Shown: one piece after another, positions 44,813-56,015 of the stretch
Position numbering within the stretch: position 1 is the first letter of the stretch
How the letters are laid out: each line of letters starts with the position of its first letter
NCBI RefSeq assembly: GCF_023898315.1
Contig: NC_064615.1
Coordinates: forward strand, 1,188,311,413-1,188,375,412
Direction of reading: 5' to 3'
DNA from: Schistocerca nitens
Taxonomy: Eukaryota; Arthropoda; Insecta; Orthoptera; Acrididae
Length of the DNA stretch: 64,000 bases
Notes under the pieces: generated by a model
What the model saw: the letters and a program-made list of their open reading frames with translations, nothing else
Databases searched by the model: none
What the model was told of the DNA's origin: nothing
Position numbers and translations under genes: made by a program

Positions 44813-45960
44813 GACTACATCTATATCTACACGATCACTCTAGAATTCACAATCAAGTGCGTGGCAGAGGGTTCATCGAAGCACCTTCAAGCTATTTCCC
44901 TACGATTCCACTCTCCAACAGCGCGCCGGAAAAACGAGCACTTAAATATTTCTGTGCGATCTCTAATTTCTCTTATTTTATCGCGTTGATCATTTCTCAC
45001 TATACAGGTGGAAGCCAACAGAATATTTCCGCATTCGGAGGAGAAAGTTAGTGAAAGGAATTTCACGAGAAGATTCTGCCGCGTATAAAAACTTGTCTGT
45101 TTTAATGACTGGCAACCTAATTCACGTATCATGCCCGTTGCACTCTCTTCCCTATTTCGCGATAATAGAGAAAGAGCAGCTGCCCTTGTTGAGATTTTCC
45201 GGTGTCCTCCGTGAGTCCCGTGTGACGAGGATCCCTCACGCACAGCAGCACTCCAGAAGAGGGCGGGCGAGCGTGCTGTACGCAGGCTCTTTGCTCGATA
45301 CGTTGCATTTATAAGAGATCTTTCGTTTGCTTTACGCACAACATTAGCTTATGATCGTTCCATCTGAAGTTATTCGTAATTGTAATCCCTAAGTATTTAG
45401 TTGAATTTTCAGTCTTTAGATTTGTGTGATTTCCGTTAGTACTCGAGTAGACGAGATCACACTTTTCATTATTTAGAGTCAACTGGCACTTTTTGCACCA
45501 TAGAGGTATCTTGCCTAAATCATCTTGCAATTGGTTTTGATCATCTGACAACCTTACGAGACGGCGAATGACAGCATCATCCGCAAACAATCTAAGAGGG
45601 CTGTTCAGGTTGTCTCCTATGTCGATTTTATAGATCAGGAACAGCAGAGGGCCTTTAACACTTTTTTGGGGAACGCCAGACATTACTACTGTTTCACTCG
45701 ATGACTTTCCGCGAACTCTATGTGACAAGAACTCAGGAATCCAGTCGCACAACTGAGTCGATACTCCAAAGACAATCAATTTGATTAGAAAACGCTTGCG
45801 AGGAACGGTGTCGAAAGCCTCGCGGAAATCTAAAAATACGGAGTCAATTTGACAACTCCTGTCGATAGCACTCATTACTTCGTGAGAATAGAGAGCTACT
45901 TTTGTGTTTCTCGAGAGCGATTTATCCTGAATCCGCGCTGACTGGACCCTACTATTGCAG
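44813..45960 (-). mobile_element. CR1-like LINE, 5'-truncated (copy B3)
   Basis: The minus strand encodes IDSVFLDFREAFDTVPRKRF (motif A, about 45810), MSGVPQKSVKGPLLFLIYKI, FADDAVIRRL (about 45590), LTLNNEKCDLVY and STKYLGITITNNFRWNDH, then after a frameshift near 45330 the C-terminal part, and ends with a (GATRTA)n-type tail at 44813-44835. It is diverged from copies B1 and B2, with SGVPQK for SGVPQG and several indels; the endonuclease is absent. Confidence 0.9.
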
Positions 45961-46817
45961 AACACTCGGTGAAACGCACACCCCTCGTCGACATTCACTC
46001 TGGGAAGGTATTACTTCGGGAGAGAGTGGCTGGGTGTCGGGTCGCGTACTACACGTTTGGCGCCACTGTGTCAGCACTGGTGCTCCCGTCTTCTCCCCGT
46101 CGCTGGCCGGATCCTCCCCCCCCCCCCCCCCCCCTTGTCAGCTGGAGTGCACACTGGAGAGCTGCTGCCGCAGCAACAGCCAGAGTCCGGCCAGCGCTTC
46201 CAGTCTGGGGCCTCGCCTCGAAACTGGGTGCCTCTGGAAACCTTCCTACCAATCGACGTTCTTTCTTTTTGTCGTGCACGCGTCTGTTCGCTTGTCGGTC
46301 TAACTTTCTTTTGAACATGACAGCAGGAGACTCGAATCGCTAAATACTACGAGACTAATAACGTACAAACGATCGTTGATCCTACAACGGATAGACCACA
46401 TCTGTACGTGCTTGTATTTCCCGTGACGTTATAGTAGCGGCGTAGTCGAGTGTGCGTCATTGTTAGGAATTGCGTTCGCGTAGAGTTGCGACTCGACGTT
46501 CAGCCACCGCCGCACTGGTTCCGGTGTCGCTGTGAACAGTTTGCGCAGCACTACTAGTAAGCATAGTGGCACAAAAACATCACCCTAAACAGGTAATAAA
46601 AAGAACATTAATACATGACGAAAGAGCTCGTCTCATGAGACGCTGTAAACTTGTTCGAATTTACACATTAAAGAAATCGAGTCAGAAGGAAGATCACGTT
46701 GCGTTGCCGAGCGAATGCGAGAGCTACGGCAGCGTCGGAAAGGAAGCGAAGAAACGGCGCGAAGCGATCACCTAGCTACTGCGCCGCTCGTGACGTAACT
46801 ACCTAGTCTCCTTGTCC
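45961..46817. other. Unassigned sequence with poly-C tract
   Basis: A run of 19 C lies at 46116-46134. Open frames around it on both strands reflect the GC-rich composition. A 69-codon frame at 46566-46775, rich in Lys and Arg, has no recognised relatives. Confidence 0.4.
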
Positions 46818-46960
46818 TCCCCGATAGCTGCGTGGTCAGCGGGACGGATTGCCGCTCTAAGGGGCCCGTGTTCGATTCCCGGCTCGCTCGGGGATTTTAT
46901 CCGCTCAGGTACTGGGTGTTGTGTTGCCTTTATCATCATTTCACCCCCATCCGGTGCGCA
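46818..46960 (+). mobile_element. tRNA-derived SINE, second family, truncated tail
   Basis: The head shows TAGCTGCGTGGTC (A box) and GTTCGATTCCC (B box) followed by 'ggggattttatccgctcagg', 'actgggtgttgtgttgcc' and 'atcatcatttcacccccatc'. It belongs with the copy at 15835 but loses similarity after 'ccggtgcgca'. Confidence 0.82.
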
Positions 46961-47989
46961 TTTAAATATGCAAATTACCAATATCCTTGACGGACTAGAA
47001 GATGTTTGTGGTGGAAAAGTACAATCCTTCATTTTGCTTAGGGATAGGGAACAAAACATGGTATTCTATATGCTATTAATTGTTTTCATATTTCTGAAAT
47101 TACTGAAATAGAGAAATCAAATCCGGTGGCCAGTTTCAGCCCACATAATTTTTTATTAGATATACACTGGGATACAGGTTCTGGCGAAGTTTCAACAGAA
47201 GTAGCGATTTATTTTCCCCAGACCTATCATTACCTACATTTTTCTTGAGAGAAATTAGTGACGAATTTGGAATAATATATAAGTTTTCTCGTTGCCACGT
47301 TCAAATGTGCTTGTTTCAGCAAAACACAGCACAGTTTATAAATATTCATGTCACTAACCTTATAACGCAGTTGAAATTGCGACAGAAGCGTGACACAGCA
47401 AGTGATGGAAAGACAATGAATAGTTAACGAAAATGTTAATTATCGGTACAAAAATAAACTGTAATTTCTTCATATGTGTTGTTTCAAACCAACAGCAATT
47501 CTCGTTTCACTAGCTATCGATGGTGCTTAAATATTACATTATTTCACTGAAAAATTCTGTAGTCGCTCGAACATCGCGTTAGATATGGAAGTGTATCATA
47601 TTAATCATACGGCAAAATAATCTGCACTTCGTGTACTATCATTTGCTAAAATCTTGTTTCGATATCTGAAACCATTTACGAGATACGACGAATCTTGTGA
47701 ATATTCCTTCTGGCTCTTTCGCTGATGCACGAGTTCGGGACAAACCACTTTACTTACAATCCACTTTCTCGAGATTCGTGACAGATAGTAATATCCTTCC
47801 AAGTCAAAGAATAATTCAATAATTTTGCTGCATTTCATATAAAGCAACATATGAGAAACGCCCGGCTTTACCCACAGGACAGGACAGATGGTATAAATTG
47901 TGGAATGGGGCCAAAATAAGGGGCTGTCAGTTACAATCGAACACACAACTTTTATTATTTGATCAAACATTACAAGATGCCCAAATTTT
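46961..47989. other. AT-rich intergenic sequence
   Basis: No feature recognised. Confidence 0.4.
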
Positions 47990-48715
47990 TTTTTATTTTT
48001 TTTTTTAGCACATAGCCTTAATCTTTGGGACTTAATTACTGGCTGAAAGCCACTTTAATTTAAAAACGGCTGGAGGCCAATAACTTAAAACTCAAGCATA
48101 ATCAGAAATTTAAAAGGCAAGCCTTATCTTAAAACAGTTCTGTAGTTACGCTGAAGTAAACAAGTTAAATTCAAATCGGCTGAACGCCTAACACTTAAAA
48201 CTCGGCCGGCCGGTGTGGCCGTGCGGTTAAAGGCGCTTCAGTCTGGAACCGCGTGACCGCTACGGTCGCAGGTTCGAATCCTGCCTCGGGCATGGATGTG
48301 TGTGATGTCCTTAGGTTAGTTAGGTTTAATTAGTTCTAAGTTCTGGGCGACTGATGACCTCAGAAGTTACGTCGCATAGTGCTCAGAGCCATTTGAACCA
48401 TTTGAACCTAAAACTCCATAACATTAATTTTTCTTAAATACCAAAGGCCTTACGTGAAACAGTTCTTTAATTTAGGATGAAAGCCTTAAGAGCAAAACAA
48501 CTCAAACTCAAAATCAAAATCGGCTGAAGGCCCAACAATCAAAATTCAACAACATTAAAACCTTTAAAATGCGAAAGCTCTTACGGGAAACAGTTCTTTA
48601 AATTAGGCTGAAGGCCTAAAGAATGTTACGCCTTAAGGGCAAAACAACTCTATTTTTTTAAAAAATCGGCTAGAAGTCATACAAGTACAAACAAGAAGAA
48701 TAAAATTAAAAAAAG
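47990..48715. repeat. Degenerate tandem repeat with 'ggctgaaggcc' core
   Basis: Variants of 'aatcggctgaaggcctaaca' and 'cttaaaactcaa' recur every 60-130 bases (about 48040, 48070, 48175, 48480, 48525, 48610, 48668), separated by 'aaaacagttctttaaatt' in several repeats. A SINE at 48204-48408 interrupts it. No coding potential is seen. Confidence 0.65.
48204..48408 (+). mobile_element. Full-length tRNA-derived SINE
   Basis: Head TGGCCGTGCGGTTAAAGG and B box GGTTCGAATCC, body 'gatgtccttaggttagttag' and tail 'gtgctcagagccatttgaac'. taaaactc flanks it at 48196-48203 and 48409-48416. It is almost the reverse complement of the copy at 43791. Confidence 0.9.
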
Positions 48716-50203
48716 GTACACCCAAGGGCGGTCAGAGGTTCGAGGGTCGGCCTGGAATTCAGACACTGACGCTCGCTTAGGTCAGACATGGTGTCGGGCC
48801 AACCATTCACGATGCGACGACAACTCAGCCGACCGACAGTCACCGGACCCACCGACAAGATGACTTCCACTTGACCAGACCAGGGCACAGCAGGGAGTTC
48901 AACGGAGCAACGTACAAGATATTGGCGCCCGCAACCAATCGTACACAGGGCTGTCCTGCTGCAAGTCGCCGAGCATTAAAAGGACGCGCGTGGTGTGCAG
49001 CAGTATTCCACCGGTCCACAGGCGTCGCGGTGCCTTCCATCACTACCACAGGCCCACGGAAGGCGAGGTGATTTTATCCGTAGTGTAATACTGCTGTCCT
49101 CACCTAACTGTTCCCGTGTCGCGATCCGCGTTTCGGGTATCCGTTCGGCCGGATGACGGCGCATAGCCGTGTGGCCGTCGGCCCGGTGCGACGAGAGACG
49201 TCATTCGGCCGACCTCGACTATTCTGTGGGCAGTGCGGGCGCAGACGCAGAGCCCGGTGCGGATAGCGTGCGCGGAACGGCGCGCTCCCAAGCCGTCGCA
49301 CTGCGACACGTGGACCGCTTTCCACACCGCGGCGTCAGCTGACCGGCCTCCCCTGTTCCCGAGTGTGGGTTGCCAGTGGCCGGGCCCTTAGCACTCTGCC
49401 CACTGCCGGTCCGCGTCACCTGACGCTCCTCCCCGTGCTCGCGTTTCCGCCTCTCACTGTGCCTCCGCAGCAGGGTCTCTTCCGAACTGTGTTCCGCCAA
49501 AAACTATTAATTAGCACTACGTTTTTTCACGACCATCTGACGATACTATCTACTTCTTTAAAAATACTACGATAATTTACGATTTAAAATTGAAGTAAGC
49601 ACGGAATAAAACAGGTTTTTGTCTGTTTTAAAAACGGAGATAAACGAGGTGTTCCATCAAAGTAGCACGATACTGAAAGTGTCCCGTCAGAGTAAAAAGT
49701 TGGGCACCGCTACTGCGGAGGCACCTACACTGAGAGTTCCTGCATTTATCGCAGGTAAGATCACCGTAGAAATTCTTCGCAAGAATGGCTACAGGTAGAT
49801 GCGTCTGTGTCCGCTGCTGCTAAATCTCATAGTCTGAAACTATCCCCGTCTAACTTGTCTCTACTGTCCTACTCGTCAACGATTGTAAACTGTGCTTTCT
49901 TGCCTCTTTCTGCACTACTCTAATTACTAAATGTCTTATAATGTTCTATTTTTGATATAGCTTGAGATTTATCGTGCTGAACATAATGCAAAATAGATAC
50001 AGTGCTTGGTAAGCTGTGAAAGACGGCCTCATCGCTCTAGTGTTGCCGGGTTAAACAAGTAAATCGAGAAATAAATCAATATCTGAAAGAAATAGTTTAG
50101 ACAACACTGTTCCCTAGGTGACCCCGATGAACATAGAAGAGTGGCACGTCACTGCTTGACGTAAGCCACAACTTATTATTTAAAGGTTCATTGTACACTG
50201 AAA
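48716..50203. other. Unassigned sequence, partly GC-rich
   Basis: 48716-49500 is GC-rich with frames open on both strands and no recognised domain. It directly follows the degenerate tandem repeat and may belong to the same larger repeat. 49600-50200 is unremarkable. Confidence 0.4.
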
Positions 50204-50205
50204 TA

Positions 50206-50467
50206 GTGACGCCATACTCACACTATATACATTTGTTTGTTTGAAAAGAAGGGGTTACACTACAGCTTTCAACGAACTATGTCGTCATTTTCAAATGTAA
50301 AAACGTCACTTGGAGGAAATGTAATGGGAATTATATATATATTCGCATTACCTGTTCTCCAACTGATGTTTTTACATTTGTAAATGATGACATAGCTCGT
50401 TGAAAGCTGTAATGTAACCCCTTCTTTTCAAATAAAAACATTTTATATAGTGTGACTATGGCTTCAC
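50206..50467. mobile_element. TA-flanked foldback (MITE-like) element
   Basis: The two arms (about 50206-50330 and 50343-50467) are imperfect reverse complements: gtgacgccatactcacacta against gtgaagccatagtcacacta, then 'gaaaagaaggggttaca', 'cagctttcaacga' and 'tacaaatgtaaaaac' in both. TA flanks at 50204-50205 and 50468-50469. No coding region. Confidence 0.88.
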
Positions 50468-50469
50468 TA

Positions 50470-51599
50470 CTGTAGAGTCAAATAAACTTTTAAATTATAT
50501 TTTATTCTAACTCGTTATGACAGTCAAGTAAGAATATGGAAATGCAACTTATTGAGCTGTAAATAAATTTCGAACCACATATGTAAATTTTGCTCTTAGA
50601 AATTCTGATGTGACAAGCAGTGTGAGTGTTGTCACGCTTCCTCGGAAATCAGTGCCGGTGCAATTCGTACTGTGTACAGGTACGTCGGTAGTAGTGACGA
50701 GATTTTCCATGCGGGCGTACGACACATTAATTTGAGTACCTACTACCGCACTGAGACCTCCATCGCTGTAGCGCAAGAGAGGCGGCGCTTACAGCGGCGA
50801 CCGCCTCACGTCCCGCTCTCTCGAGTTCGCTTATGTCACTGACGTAGGACGCAGCCTGTAGCCGTAACAGAGCGAGCGACCAGGACCGCCTCTCACTGAC
50901 TGCCACCTTCACCTCCTGCCTGCTGGCTGCTCGGCCCCAGAACTCGCTCTTCTGATGGAACGTAACAGTGCGGCTCCGCAGCTGTGGAGGAATCCCCTGA
51001 CGTATGGCGCCTACCACAGCTGTCCGCGCCACCACCCTCAGAATTAAGTTCCCAGTTGGGTTACGTAATGCCGCCCCCTGTTTACCCACCTATTAGAGAG
51101 GCAATAACGAAGGTGCAAAACAGAATTCCCGAGGAGCACCCGAGCCACGCTGCCAGACAGCTCGCTCGCACGCCTGGGGTTCGCGACCGGACCGCTACGA
51201 CGCTACAGGCCGGTTCCCACTAGAGCGCGGCAGCGCGTCGTACGGCAACGGCAGCGGCAGCGGCAAGCGTTTTCTGCTTTGACGCGGCGGCTCGCGGAAC
51301 TGGCGTTCCCATCTGGAAGCGGCAGACGCTAGCGGTAGCCAATGACGGGCCGCCACTGAGGTACGGGGCGGGACCCACCGAAACGCCCGGTGCGTTTAGT
51401 TAACTATATCATACACCTACATGAAGGAAAGACGAAGTTGGGTGAAGACATACCAATTTTCCATTTTCTGTACGATGTACTCTTTCGCATATTTCATTAT
51501 TCGTGTTTTCTCATTTCAACATAAACAGATTTCACGACTACCGTTCATGATTGTTAACTATCTCCTAACACACTGAAACAATGTACGACAAAAGAGATT
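50470..51599. other. Unassigned sequence with CpG-rich part
   Basis: About 50750-51370 is CpG-rich with 'cggcagcggcagcggcaagc' runs at 51245-51270. Frames are open on both strands and without recognised domains. Confidence 0.4.
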
Positions 51600-51780
51600 A
51601 TTCAGATAGTTAAGCGAGACAAAAATTTAAAATGTGATACGGTAGCAGGTACACGAAAACAGTAAGAACACAAAGGCTAGGGGGAAGGGATGAAAGTGGA
51701 AGCCACCTGATAGAATTTCCCACAGAGCATAATGTAATCATCGCCAGCACCTTGCTTAAGAATCACGAAAGAATAATATA
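51600..51780 (+). mobile_element. RTE relic, endonuclease part (split by Tc1)
   Basis: 'agagattattcagatagttaagcgagac' and 'atagaatttcccacagagcataatgtaatcatc' are diverged versions of 5830-6010 in copy A. The sequence resumes after the Tc1 element at 53205. Confidence 0.8.
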
Positions 51781-53202
51781 CACTCCTGGAAATTGAAATA
51801 AGAACACCGTGAATTCATTGTCCCAGGAAGTGGAAACTTTATTGACACATTCCTGGGGTCAGATACATCACATGATCACACTGACAGAACCACAGGCACA
51901 TAGACACAGGCAACAGAGCATGCACAATGTCGGCACTAGTACAGTGTATATCCACCTTTCGCAGCAATGCAGGCTGCTATTCTCCCATGGAGACGATCGT
52001 AGAGATGCTGGATGTAGTCCTGTGGAACGGCTTGCCATGCCATTTCCACCTGGCGCCTCAGTTGGACCAGCGTTCGTGCTGGACGTGCAGACCGCGTGAG
52101 ACGACGCTTCATCCAGTCCCAAACATGCTCAATGGGGGACAGATCCGGAGATCTTGCTGGCCAGAGTAGTTGACTTACACCTTCTAGAGCACGTTGGGTG
52201 GCACGGGATACATGCGGACGTGCATTGTCCTGTTGGAACAGCAAGTTCCCTTGCCGGTCTAGGAATGGTAGAACGATGGGTTCGATGACGGTTTGGATGT
52301 ACCGTGCACTATTCAGTGTCCCCTCGACGATCACCAGTGGTGTACGGCCAGTGTAGGAGATCGCTCCCCACACCATGATGCCGGGTGTTGGCCCTGTGTG
52401 CCTCGGTCGTATGCAGTCCTGATTGTGGCGCTCACCTGCATGGCGCCAAACACGCATACGACCATCATTGGCACCAAGGCAGAAGCGACTCTCATCGCTG
52501 AAGACGACACGTCTCCATTCGTCCCTCCATTCACGCCTGTCGCGACACCACTGGAGGCGGGCTGCACGATGTTGGGGCGTGAGCGGAAGACGGCCTAACG
52601 GTGTGCGGGACCGTAGCCCAGCTTCATGGAGACGGTTGCGAATGGTCCTCGCCGATACCCCAGGAGCAACAGTGTCCCTAATTTGCTGGGAAGTGGCGGT
52701 GCGGTCCCCTACGGCACTGCGTAGGATCCTACGGTCTTGGCGTGCATCCGTGCGTCGCTGCGGTCCGGTCCCAGGTCGACGGGCACGTGCACCTTCCGCC
52801 GACCACTGGCGACAACATCGATGTACTGTGGAGACCTCACGCCCCACGTGTTGAGCAATTCGGCGGTACGTCCACCCGGCCTCCCGCATGCCCACTATAC
52901 GCCCTCGCTCAAAGTCCGTCAACTGCACATACGGTTCACGTCCACGCTGTCGCGGCATGCTACCAGTGTTAAAGACTGCGATGGAGCTCCGTATGCCACG
53001 GCAAACTGGCTGACACTGACGGCGGCGGTGCACAAATGCTGCGCAGCTAGCGCCATTCGACGGCCAACACCGCGGTTCCTGGTGTGTCCGCTGTGCCGTG
53101 CGTGTGATCATTGCTTGTACAGCCCTCTCGCAGTGTCCGGAGCAAGTATGGTGGGTCTGACACACCGGTGTCAATGTGTTCTTTTTTCCATTTCCAGGAG
53201 TG
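51781..53202 (-). mobile_element. Complete Tc1/mariner transposon
   Basis: Terminal inverted repeats cactcctggaaattgaaata (left) and cactcctggaaatggaaaaa (right, reversed), continuing with 'agaacac', flanked by TA at 51779-51780 and 53203-53204. The element is 1422 bp and encloses a full-length open transposase frame, making it the least damaged element in the window. It is inserted in an old RTE relic. Confidence 0.95.
51936..52958 (-). CDS. Tc1/mariner-family transposase, apparently intact
   Basis: The start is taken at ATG 52956-52958 (MPRQRGREPYVQLTDFERGR), because the frame upstream of it runs into the terminal repeat. The 340 residues contain an N-terminal helix-turn-helix pair (about residues 12-110; GWTYRRIAQHVGREVSTVHR), a basic linker RRPGTGPQRRTD, first catalytic Asp in VVFSDESRFCLG, GIMVWGAIS, second Asp in LLFQQDNARPH and the Glu in RSPDLSPIEHVWDWMKRRL. 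The spacing between second Asp and Glu is 32 residues rather than the common 34. It would cut and reinsert the element at TA sites in the nucleus. No stop or frameshift is seen, so the protein could be functional. Pol II signals are not evident. Confidence 0.93.
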   Translation of the reverse strand: MPRQRGREPYVQLTDFERGRIVGMREAGWTYRRIAQHVGREVSTVHRCCRQWSAEGARARRPGTGPQRRTDARQDRRILRSAVGDRTATSQQIRDTVAPGVSARTIRNRLHEAGLRSRTPLGRLPLTPQHRAARLQWCRDRREWRDEWRRVVFSDESRFCLGANDGRMRVWRHAGERHNQDCIRPRHTGPTPGIMVWGAISYTGRTPLVIVEGTLNSARYIQTVIEPIVLPFLDRQGNLLFQQDNARPHVSRATQRALEGVSQLLWPARSPDLSPIEHVWDWMKRRLTRSARPARTLVQLRRQVEMAWQAVPQDYIQHLYDRLHGRIAACIAAKGGYTLY

Positions 53203-53204
53203 TA

Positions 53205-53640
53205 TATTTGGAACAAAGTTTTCGAAACCAGATTTTAAATTGTGAGGCATTTCCTGGTGCAGACGCAAACCTGACTGAAGACTGTCAATAGCAAGAAAAG
53301 CGTCCTGAAAAAGACAATTTGTTCACATCGAATATAAATTCTAATGGTTGGATACTATTTTACAAAGGTATTTGTGTGGAGTGCAGCCTTGTATGTTAGT
53401 GAAACGTGGACGATGAACAGTTCTGTCAAGAAGACAATGGACGCTTTCAAAACGTGGTGATCAATAAGAATCCTGAAGATTAGATACGAGGATCGTGTGA
53501 CTTAAGAAGAGGAAATTACGGCACAACTCTGACAACAATAGGGGTTAGTTGACAGGACGTATTATGGGGCGTCAAAGAGTGAGGACAAAGGGGTTGGGTG
53601 ATAGTATTCTGATAATAATCATCTGCTGAAATGCTATTCT
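53205..53640 (+). mobile_element. RTE relic, continuation after Tc1, internally deleted
   Basis: 'aaaccagattttaaattgtgaggcatttcctgg' continues the endonuclease region, then the sequence jumps to the C-terminal part ('gcaagaaaagcgtcctgaaaaag', 'ggtatttgtgtggagtgcag', 'agtgaaacgtggacgatgaa') without any RT palm. It is heavily mutated and fades out near 53640. Confidence 0.8.
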
Positions 53641-54976
53641 ACTATTTTATCTATTAACGTAAGCAGTGAATTTACTCTTCCATGCACTCCTCCACAAAAC
53701 ATTTAAACCAAAACTGAAATCAGCTGAACACCAAATCTTTCAACCACTGTCTGACAACTACTGGATTCACTTTCAACTTTCTATAACTATCGCTGGCTAG
53801 CCACACACACATAAAGATATAAGGAGAACAAAAATAAACAAACATTAGTTTTCAGCATATAATTCTTTAGGTTGGCAACATGTACATAAACAAACCAAAC
53901 AGGAAGGGACATGAGGTGAACACACTGCAGGTACGACTTCAAATCAGTGTTTTCGGTAAAACGTCTACTGCTAGTGACAGAAGAAAAAAGAGCGAACATG
54001 AAAATGTGCTTATGTTTCATAATCTAAGTTTTAGTTCACCCCCCCCCCCCCCCCCAGCATGTGACCAGGCGAGGCAAAACGCAGATGTCCGCCAAAAACT
54101 GGATTCACTGTAAGTAATCAGTTATTCACGTAAAAAAGAAGTGAACTGTTTTATAATCTGCAAGTATCACATATCAAAACAAAACTGAATCATTCTAGAT
54201 TCCACCGAAGATGCCTTAAAGTAAAAGGCGAAACGCGTCTTGAATCAGTAAAGTACACTGGATAAAGAAAAAAAAGTTTGTTACTTACCAAAGGAAATAA
54301 TCAATAGGTGTAGATATTTAGTAAATTACATCTTATGACATACCATCAAATTAGTTTCGGTTTAATTTCTCATTCCACATGCTATTAAATGCCGTTTAAA
54401 AAAATTCATCTATCCCTTCGGAAAAACTGTAGTTACTTTCATATCTCGGTAGATAAACACATTTAGGATATTTATCATGCGACGAAATACATGACTTTTC
54501 ACAAGTTATCGTTTGCAAAAAAACACTTTTCGATTTCTTGAGCCGTTTACGAAATATGCAGTTGATACAACCACACGGTTTACGACGAGCAGGACGAAGT
54601 ACCGGTCGCGTCGCGAGCGACCCGCGCGCGGTCACGGCACAGCCCGCCCGCCGACACATCATTCAAAATCTCGAGAACGGTGATAGCTATCGTTCTGCTC
54701 TCAGCTTTAAAAACTATTTCGATATGTTGGCTAAATTTCATACGCAATAATGTATTACCTAAAATGAACTGTACGCAAAGTCCACGCAATGCGTTTTTAC
54801 CTCTGCACACTCATTAAAATTTCGTGTAAAGGTTTACGCAAATGCGATACAGCAACTACTAAAATGTATACTTTCACGGCCGGAAATATCATGTCCATTA
54901 TAATTATCCGGACTGTTATGCCGTGGTCGGTTGATGAATTTTGTCTCAATTCCCAACGTTTCGTCTCCGACTGTGG
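53641..54976. other. AT-rich intergenic sequence with a poly-C tract
   Basis: 17 C at 54039-54055. No gene or TE is recognised. A CpG-rich island-like patch lies at 54580-54660. Confidence 0.4.
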
Positions 54977-55076
54977 GAGACATCTTCAAGGGGGTCCGTG
55001 GGTCGTAGGTGACAGTAGCGAGCCAGTGGGTGTGTTGGACCTTCCATCGACCTACGGACCCCCTTCAAGATGTCTC
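54977..55076. repeat. Short inverted repeat
   Basis: Arms 54977-55005 and 55048-55076 pair as gagacatcttcaaggggg against its complement with a few mismatches over 29 bp, with a 42-base loop. It abuts the truncated end of the mariner-like element that follows. Confidence 0.8.
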
Positions 55077-55813
55077 ACACACAAAGAAAGAAAATATGTT
55101 ATGTGGACATGTGTCCGGAAACGCTTACTTTCCATGTTAGAGCTCATTTTATTACTTCTCTTCGAATCACATTAATCATGGAATGGAAACACACAGCAAC
55201 AGAACGTACCAGCGTGACTTCAAACACTTTGTTACAGGAAATGTTCAAAATGTCCTCCGTTAGCGAGGATACATGCATCCACCCCCCGTCGCATGGAATC
55301 CCTGATGCGCTGATGCAGCCCTGGAGAATGGCGTATTGTATCACAGCCGTCCACAGTATGAGCACGAAGAGACTCTACATTTGGTACCAGGGTTGCGTAG
55401 ACAAGAGCTTTCAAATGCCCCCATAAATGAAAGTCAAGAGGGTTGAGGTCAGGAGAGCGTGGAGGCCACGGAATTGGTCCGCCTCTACCAATCCATCGCT
55501 CACCGAATATGTTGTTGAGAAGCGTACGAACACTTCGACTGAAATGTGCAGGAGCCCCATCGTGCATGAACCACATGTTGTGTCGTACTTGTAAAGGCAC
55601 ATGTTCTAGCAGCACAGGTAGAGTATCCCGTATGAAATCATGATAACGTGCTCCATTGAGCGTAGGTGGAAGTGTAGGTGACGAAACTAAAATGAGCTCT
55701 AACATGGAAATTAAGCGTTTCCGGACACATGTCCACATAACATCTTTTCTTTATTTGTGTGTGAGGAATGTTCCCTGAAAGTTTGGCCGTACCTTTTTGT
55801 AACACCCTGTATA
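55074..55813 (-). mobile_element. mariner-like transposon, internally deleted
   Basis: The element has long inverted ends: 'aatatgttatgtggacatgt' with 'ccggaaacgcttactttcca' at 55095-55137 and the complement at 55700-55750. The right terminus 'tttgtaacaccctgtata' matches the family end; the left terminus is cut at 55074 just inside the expected end. A full element of this family is about 1.5 kb or longer by my recollection. Confidence 0.85.
55232..55738 (-). pseudogene. mariner-like transposase, C-terminal half
   Basis: The frame is open for 168 codons. It carries LPPTLNGARYHDFIRDTLPV, NMWFMHDGAPAHFSRSVRTL (second catalytic Asp in HDGAP), PIPWPPRSPDLNPLDFHLWG (third acidic position D in LNPLDF) and a C-terminus NGGHFEHFL. 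The N-terminal DNA-binding part and first Asp are gone; the first 22 residues come from the inverted-repeat region joined in frame at the deletion point. Residues seen would fit a DD(34)D mariner-type site. It cannot act alone. Confidence 0.85.
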
Positions 55814-56015
55814 TACTAAGTGCTGCCGATATTTTTATAGTCAGATACGTCGATATTTTTTCCGCCGATATAGCGATATTATTTCCATAAATCTCGAGCC
55901 AATGTGATAATTTTTTAAATACTTATGTATAGGATTTCCGATATTTTTAAAAATCCTGAATGGGAGGCGGGGGGGCTCCATATGGTTCGCAAGTTGTGCA
56001 GCGACCGTAAACCAT

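Noticed and set aside
45902..46343. Three plus-strand frames (85-133 codons) around a poly-C tract
   Set aside because: Frames are created by the C run and GC-rich context; Pro-rich translations shift with the homopolymer length.
48871..49500. GC-rich minus-strand frames up to 93 codons
   Set aside because: No motif; all frames open; probably part of a non-coding repeat.
52959..53216. N-terminal extension of the Tc1 frame (86 more codons upstream)
   Set aside because: It runs through the terminal inverted repeat and lacks family similarity; the start at 52958 gives the usual length of 340 residues.
52423..53291. Plus-strand frames of 143 and 184 codons
   Set aside because: They are antisense to the intact Tc1 transposase on the minus strand.
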